DNA from: Euryarchaeota archaeon UBA501
GTDB lineage: Archaea > Thermoplasmatota > Poseidoniia > Poseidoniales > Thalassarchaeaceae
Length of the DNA stretch: 11,863 bases
NCBI GenBank assembly: GCA_002505685.1
Contig: DAVT01000059.1
Coordinates: forward strand, 1 to 11,863
Direction: 5' to 3'
In this document: positions 9,501 through 11,863 of the stretch, one piece after another
Layout: each line of letters begins with the position of its first letter
How positions within the stretch are numbered: position 1 is the first letter of the stretch
Position numbers and translations under genes: made by a program
The notes under the pieces: generated by a model
Told to the model about the DNA's origin: nothing
Seen by the model: the letters and a program-made list of their open reading frames with translations, nothing else
The model's database searches: none

Positions 9501-10179
9501 CCCCATGTTGACACAATTGATGCACATCAGTGAATCGATTGAGATTTAGAAGTAGACGGCGGTCACTCTTTGAGAGCGTCGGCATCTGATCCATCAGGAC
9601 AATCCCTGCGATTCCAGTCAACGTAAACGGGGCCGATTCCTTTTCCTCTAACTCGTCGATTAGTGTCTGGCGGTGCAATAACGGATGCAAACCATTCAAT
9701 TCTCTTCCCATTCTTTTCAGGCTATTGCGAAAGCCCTCAAGTCCGGGACCATCCCATTTTCGTATGTCTTCGACGTCGAACGTTTTGGTCAGTTTGGTTA
9801 GGGCACGAGTGCGACCCTCTCCCCATCTATGTTCAGGAGTCGGATGCAATAGTGGGAATTCACCTCGCTTGGCAGCCAATTCGCATTCAGCGTGCAATAA
9901 CCGATGGCCTTTGGCATTGAGCGACAATAGGCGAGGTAGGCGCAAATCGGCATGGAGCGACTTCCATAGCGAGGATAGAGTGTGATGCCTAGAGCGGTCA
10001 ATTGGCCCTATGTTTGTGGACTCAAGGCGGCGCAATATTTCGTTCCTTGATGCATCAGAAGAATGGATGACAAGGATGGGTTCTAGGCTTGGGTCAATCA
10101 CTTGGTCACACAATTGCTGGAATAGCCAATCGGGAAACTGACCCGGTGGAATATGTTCCAGCGTCAGTGTAGGTTCCAT
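6514..10179 (-). CDS. addB: AddB-like nuclease with degenerate helicase fold and Fe-S cysteines
   Basis: A 1221-residue probable partner of the AddA-like protein. The N-terminal part follows the AddB/RecC helicase fold but lacks ATPase motifs: the P-loop position reads LVIHSSDASRNEIL (36-49), with no GKT, and the motif II position reads IVLMDQMP (193-200). IIVLTHLTASNW (580-591) matches the conserved AddB stretch before its last helicase motifs. The C-terminal RecB-type nuclease has His897, GFID (Asp1031), RDIKS (Asp1069, Lys1071) and QLGLY (Gln1094, Tyr1098). Cys865, Cys1199, Cys1202 and Cys1208 give the C...C-x2-C-x5-C layout of the AddB 4Fe-4S cluster. I chose the ATG at 10179 because GGAGG lies 7 bases before it. 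A longer reading begins with TTG at 10242 (1242 aa), overlaps the previous stop, but has no ribosome site. Its stop overlaps the addA-like start, so the two are probably translated together. Confidence 0.85.
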   Translation of the reverse strand: MEPTLTLEHIPPGQFPDWLFQQLCDQVIDPSLEPILVIHSSDASRNEILRRLESTNIGPIDRSRHHTLSSLWKSLHADLRLPRLLSLNAKGHRLLHAECELAAKRGEFPLLHPTPEHRWGEGRTRALTKLTKTFDVEDIRKWDGPGLEGFRNSLKRMGRELNGLHPLLHRQTLIDELEEKESAPFTLTGIAGIVLMDQMPTLSKSDRRLLLNLNRFTDVHQLCQHGDAPIGNHRLGLHGAILEDVHPCNEENMPEWVKSHEVWKPTPCEHAVTRLLVPTGGLDIVATVELLRDWTQSASPDSRVVIIDPSKDSHLEKWNRALTEIGLRPSIPKSALKSSSPVHWLGELVSIGLGTEAWSMSRIRGIGSQRSLRFVDDWLHTDVHPSQPEWTPKMDALRIESLARSWHILGGYGALSRWLRAMASPAYPAPWQDSEEAGMKAECTQWWFLSLFSRLSPLLSSGERSLLEESDLLIGCHTGNILPLPQSPVDGDECLLQLMKHLDEPSMIQHLGPLKLLIEEHDKFRASQSILNHPRSLLGTQWVEGLLGLIEDLPSPDKFNASDNVRILSPNESLGISADIIVLTHLTASNWSLRTEKLPWLSEADCKELDLARSDSPLREARHALHHLIHASPNVILVDPTGLDENCQPATPLAEWLSTYSGSDTPEQVSAPEYLQGFPTASSDRTRGHHLAWFPSVVEMVEESGLVRAELNISGRGFRDERQRTGQSLLKSKLPNSAPLNPHAITVPMDSELMRDRLRRQPTDVQSGDEYIGMDMHDRFMGLGGLKLIPGNRGAPGEITPRSAEHWPVLGGKIGRHQLLAIDPRPLRPRPTSLPIFDDRNGQSSGAEYTRNTWSASRLQRWQACPRQGWLERRLNAGRMEQQEEDLDARIRGDIVHNSLGRLFEQVFSMREGDVRSSGGAQSLANSGQSMGDLFAIILGYVAEHAPWLERDDATAAQRRYDLIGLSKQAWLDWLISTDTGNLPPSGRLGNMLKAEMSLYNSIPISMEWSLNRMEVTHPDGRKLSLTGFIDRVDVIHHPDLEDGDDTIAPLDWNSSSEWKPKRLIVIRDIKSVDGPSKQKFGERHRKALFDELQLGLYARCWEIANPGDLVIGVGISEVGMVTTHSIEISPAFEELFEDNGVGDLTTYTHETHRFPEEDSEAESDPFRAWMAERLTTAFDVAEAADSGLVHATPEEGTCTWCRVKEACGLATIVGGDTSWN
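6524..6536 (-). promoter_or_regulatory. Inverted repeat containing the addA-like ribosome site
   Basis: The minus strand reads GAGGTG-A-CACCTC directly before the GTG start, a perfect 6-bp inverted repeat around one base. In RNA a realistic fold pairs only GAGG with CCUC around a 5-base loop. That would mask the Shine-Dalgarno until a ribosome finishing addB opens it. Confidence 0.35.
6530..6537 (-). promoter_or_regulatory. Strong Shine-Dalgarno of the addA-like gene
   Basis: GGAGGTGA, a near full-length match to the anti-SD complement, with 6 bases to the GTG start. It lies inside the last codons of the addB-like gene and fixes the non-ATG start. It supports translational coupling of the two subunits. 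Confidence 0.75.
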
Positions 10180-10186
10180 GGCGATG

Positions 10187-10191
10187 CCTCC
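10187..10191 (-). promoter_or_regulatory. Shine-Dalgarno of the addB-like gene
   Basis: GGAGG with 7 bases to the ATG at 10179. It decides between this ATG and the in-frame upstream TTG at 10242, which has nothing similar. Its first two G are the last bases of the hairpin stem just upstream. Confidence 0.7.
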
Positions 10192-10214
10192 GTGAGCGTT
10201 GCAGGTTCTCACGG
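10190..10214 (-). repeat. Hairpin in the leader of the addB-like gene
   Basis: CCGTGAG, 11-base loop, CTCACGG: a perfect 7-bp stem in the 59-base gap between the thioredoxin-fold gene and the addB-like ATG. The 3' arm runs into the Shine-Dalgarno (CACGGAGG), so folding would cover part of it. There is no T-run behind it, which argues against termination. Translational control or mRNA processing is possible. Confidence 0.45.
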
Positions 10215-10238
10215 GGGTTCTTGAAGCATTGGACTGAT

Positions 10239-11165
10239 TCAATCACGACGTGTCAATGCTGCTGCACCCAATGCGATGAGGCCGAGAGGGGCCAAGAATC
10301 CAGATAGGAAGCCTTCTTCTTCTTCAGATTCTAGTGTGGGTTCCGGCATTTTCCATTCGTGAACGATAACCAATGACAAATCATCTCCATCGTAGGCAGA
10401 GGGGAGGGTGATGGCTTGTTCTCCATTCCACTCTGTGCCATCCTCAACAGCATCGAGATCGATGACTGCTCGCACGATGTGGTCATAGTGCTCCAATCCA
10501 TTACCACCATCAGGGAAATATCCAGAATGCTCGACGACCATCAGTCGGTGTACCCAGATCAAATCTTCAGGCTGTTCAGGATGAATGTCCATTTTCCATG
10601 TAATGGTCCCTGAACTGTTATCGCCAGTCCAAGTGAAATTAGAATCCACACCATTCCATGAACGATATGCATGTTTGTCAGCAAACATTCCGGCATAATC
10701 AGATTCTAACGATTCACCCTGAGGAGTACTTCCCGCAACAAACCGATATCCATCAAAAACAATGGAGGGGGCAGCTCGTTCCAAATTAGTCATCTCTTTG
10801 CTGGTTTCACCATACAGACCAATCCAACGATCATCCCCTTCTTGTGAACCAAATGGGTCCTGAAGCTCTCCAATGTATCGATGGTGGACCAAAACTGTGG
10901 CATCTTGACCCTCAAGTGCGTCCATTAGAGCGTGTTCAGAGCCGACACAATTCTCACACCATGTGGCCGTGTATACTTCGACTACTTGCGTGGCGGTCAT
11001 ATCGCCCCCAACAGACAATGTGGTCGAATTGTTTGAGACGCCCGCTAAATCAATCATCTGCCCACCTAGGACTCCTTGATTAGAAATCTCTACAGGAATA
11101 CCTGCTTGAACGGGTGTGGGTAGCAACAATGCAACGAAGAGAAGCAAGGTCAAACATTTGCGCAT
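10239..11165 (-). CDS. Secreted, C-terminally anchored thioredoxin-fold protein (CENC)
   Basis: A 308-residue exported protein. Residues 1-21 (MRKC, then LTLLLFVALLL, ending PVQA) form a Sec signal peptide. VVEVYTATWCENCVGSE (61-77) carries the redox pair Cys70-Cys73 after a thioredoxin-type beta strand, and APSIVFDG (132-139) gives the expected cis-proline, Pro133. The broad layout (CxxC, a DPFG insert, then PS.VFDG) resembles Omp28-like and TlpA-like thioredoxin folds. A beta-rich stretch of about 130 residues follows. The end is an acidic run (ESEEEE), a helix at about 285-304 and TRRD, similar to PGF-CTERM anchors with EGF in place of PGF. N-x-S/T sites at 45, 46, 176 and 183 could be glycosylated outside the cell. 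The likely role is extracytoplasmic disulphide exchange or binding; the substrate is unknown. It starts 37 bases after the aldolase stop, with no clear ribosome site, and no functional link to the nuclease genes is visible. Confidence 0.85.
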   Translation of the reverse strand: MRKCLTLLLFVALLLPTPVQAGIPVEISNQGVLGGQMIDLAGVSNNSTTLSVGGDMTATQVVEVYTATWCENCVGSEHALMDALEGQDATVLVHHRYIGELQDPFGSQEGDDRWIGLYGETSKEMTNLERAAPSIVFDGYRFVAGSTPQGESLESDYAGMFADKHAYRSWNGVDSNFTWTGDNSSGTITWKMDIHPEQPEDLIWVHRLMVVEHSGYFPDGGNGLEHYDHIVRAVIDLDAVEDGTEWNGEQAITLPSAYDGDDLSLVIVHEWKMPEPTLESEEEEGFLSGFLAPLGLIALGAAALTRRD

Positions 11166-11184
11166 GGATGGGCTACTCCCATCC
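11166..11184 (-). repeat. Hairpin between the aldolase gene and the thioredoxin-fold gene
   Basis: GGATGGG, 5-base loop, CCCATCC: a perfect 7-bp stem ending at the base before the ATG at 11165 and beginning 19 bases after the aldolase stop. No T-run follows, so bacterial-style termination is unlikely. It could cover the start codon of the thioredoxin-fold gene or be a regulator site. A weak TATA-like ATTTAGAG (about 11189-11196) sits just upstream. Confidence 0.4.
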
Positions 11185-11203
11185 CGTCTCTAAATCATGC
11201 GGC

Positions 11204-11863
11204 TCAAAGTGCAGCGAATGCTGCGATGGCTCGATCGATGTCTTCGTCGGTGATGTGGAGATGAACCACGGCTCGAACGGCTGTGGGTCCGACATCGAGT
11301 ACGTCAACCCCATGTTCAGCAAGGCCTGCCATGATTTGCAAAGCGCCCAAATCACCGTCAACATACACCATGTTGGTCTGAACACTATCGAGATCGACGG
11401 TGAAGCCATCCATGCCGTTGACCGCTTCAGCCAATCGCCTGGCTCGTGCGTGATCCTCAGCCAAGCGCTCGATGTGATTTTCTACCGCATACAATCCACC
11501 CGCTGCAATGATGCCGGCTTGTCGCATACCGCCACCAAACATCTTGCGCCATCGGTGCGCACGGGCGATGAACTCGCTAGAACCAACCAGTACACTGCCA
11601 ACAGGAGCGCCAAGGCCCTTTGAAAGGCAGATGGAAATTGAATCGTAATCACGCACCATACGGGCCGCATCAACGCCGGTTGCAATCACCGCATTGAACA
11701 AACGCGCACCATCGATATGAGCGGCACAACCGTTGTCATGTGCAATCTTGGCAATCGCATCCAATGTTTCCTGCGGGTAGCAGGTGCCTCCCCCGCGGTT
11801 GGCCGTGTTTTCCACACATACCAACGACCCATCGGGATAGTGGGCCAAACTGCCTTCAGCCTT
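11204..11863 (-). CDS. ltaE: Low-specificity L-threonine aldolase, C-terminal 219 residues
   Basis: A PLP-dependent enzyme of fold type I that cleaves L-threonine or L-allo-threonine to glycine and acetaldehyde in the cytoplasm. The frame is open to the right edge, so the N-terminus (about 120-130 residues by family length) lies outside. The visible part carries very conserved family blocks: VCVENTANRGGGTCYP (15-30 of the fragment), HIDGARLFNA (49-58; Asp51 contacts the PLP ring nitrogen), CLSKGLGAPVGS (79-90; Lys82 is the PLP-binding lysine) and MFGGGMRQAG (108-117, with the substrate-binding region Arg). A TTG at 11848 could be taken for a start, but the frame continues upstream in family-like sequence, so it is not one. 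Hand-counted G+C in sampled lines is near 58%, clearly above the genes to its left. The ltaE/ltaA symbol choice is conventional; the enzyme family is certain. Confidence 0.95.
   Translation of the reverse strand, partial: KAEGSLAHYPDGSLVCVENTANRGGGTCYPQETLDAIAKIAHDNGCAAHIDGARLFNAVIATGVDAARMVRDYDSISICLSKGLGAPVGSVLVGSSEFIARAHRWRKMFGGGMRQAGIIAAGGLYAVENHIERLAEDHARARRLAEAVNGMDGFTVDLDSVQTNMVYVDGDLGALQIMAGLAEHGVDVLDVGPTAVRAVVHLHITDEDIDRAIAAFAAL

Noticed and set aside
10180..10242. Longer addB-like reading from TTG at 10242, overlapping the previous stop (TTGA)
   Set aside because: No ribosome site precedes the TTG, and the 21 extra residues look unlike coding sequence. The ATG at 10179 has GGAGG at 7 bases.

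Overview
The window holds six protein genes, all on the minus strand. The two outermost run off its ends. There are no RNA genes, CRISPR arrays or insertion sequences, and no gene-free stretch reaches 300 bases; the longest gap is 99 bases. The likely host is an uncultured planktonic archaeon, with Marine Group II / Poseidoniales (Thermoplasmatota) as best guess. The support is a secreted protein whose C-terminal tail (acidic run, hydrophobic helix, TRRD end) resembles PGF-CTERM anchors, a TATA-like promoter with a short leader, and strong Shine-Dalgarno (SD) sites mainly on internal operon genes. This assignment is inference; a bacterial host is not excluded.

In transcription order (right to left): the C-terminal 219 residues of a PLP-dependent L-threonine aldolase (11204-11863); a secreted, membrane-anchored thioredoxin-fold protein with a CENC motif (10239-11165); an AddB-like nuclease with a helicase fold that lacks a visible P-loop and four cysteines spaced as in an iron-sulphur nuclease (6514-10179); an AddA-like helicase-nuclease with all superfamily 1 motifs and a complete RecB-type nuclease site (1814-6523); an M20 metallo-dipeptidase (364-1776); and, after a 99-base gap with its own promoter, the first 88 residues of a coiled-coil protein (1-264).

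The centre is the addB-addA pair, nearly 8.4 kb. Its order, 10-base overlap, strong SD sites, and one active plus one apparently dead motor with two nuclease sites fit a heterodimeric end-processing machine of the bacterial AddAB type, which resects double-strand breaks to load recombinase and also degrades foreign linear DNA. Archaea usually resect with Mre11-Rad50 and HerA-NurA, so this pair is the most notable content if the host is archaeal. Short perfect inverted repeats lie at or near every gene junction, and two of them overlap the SD sites of addB and addA.
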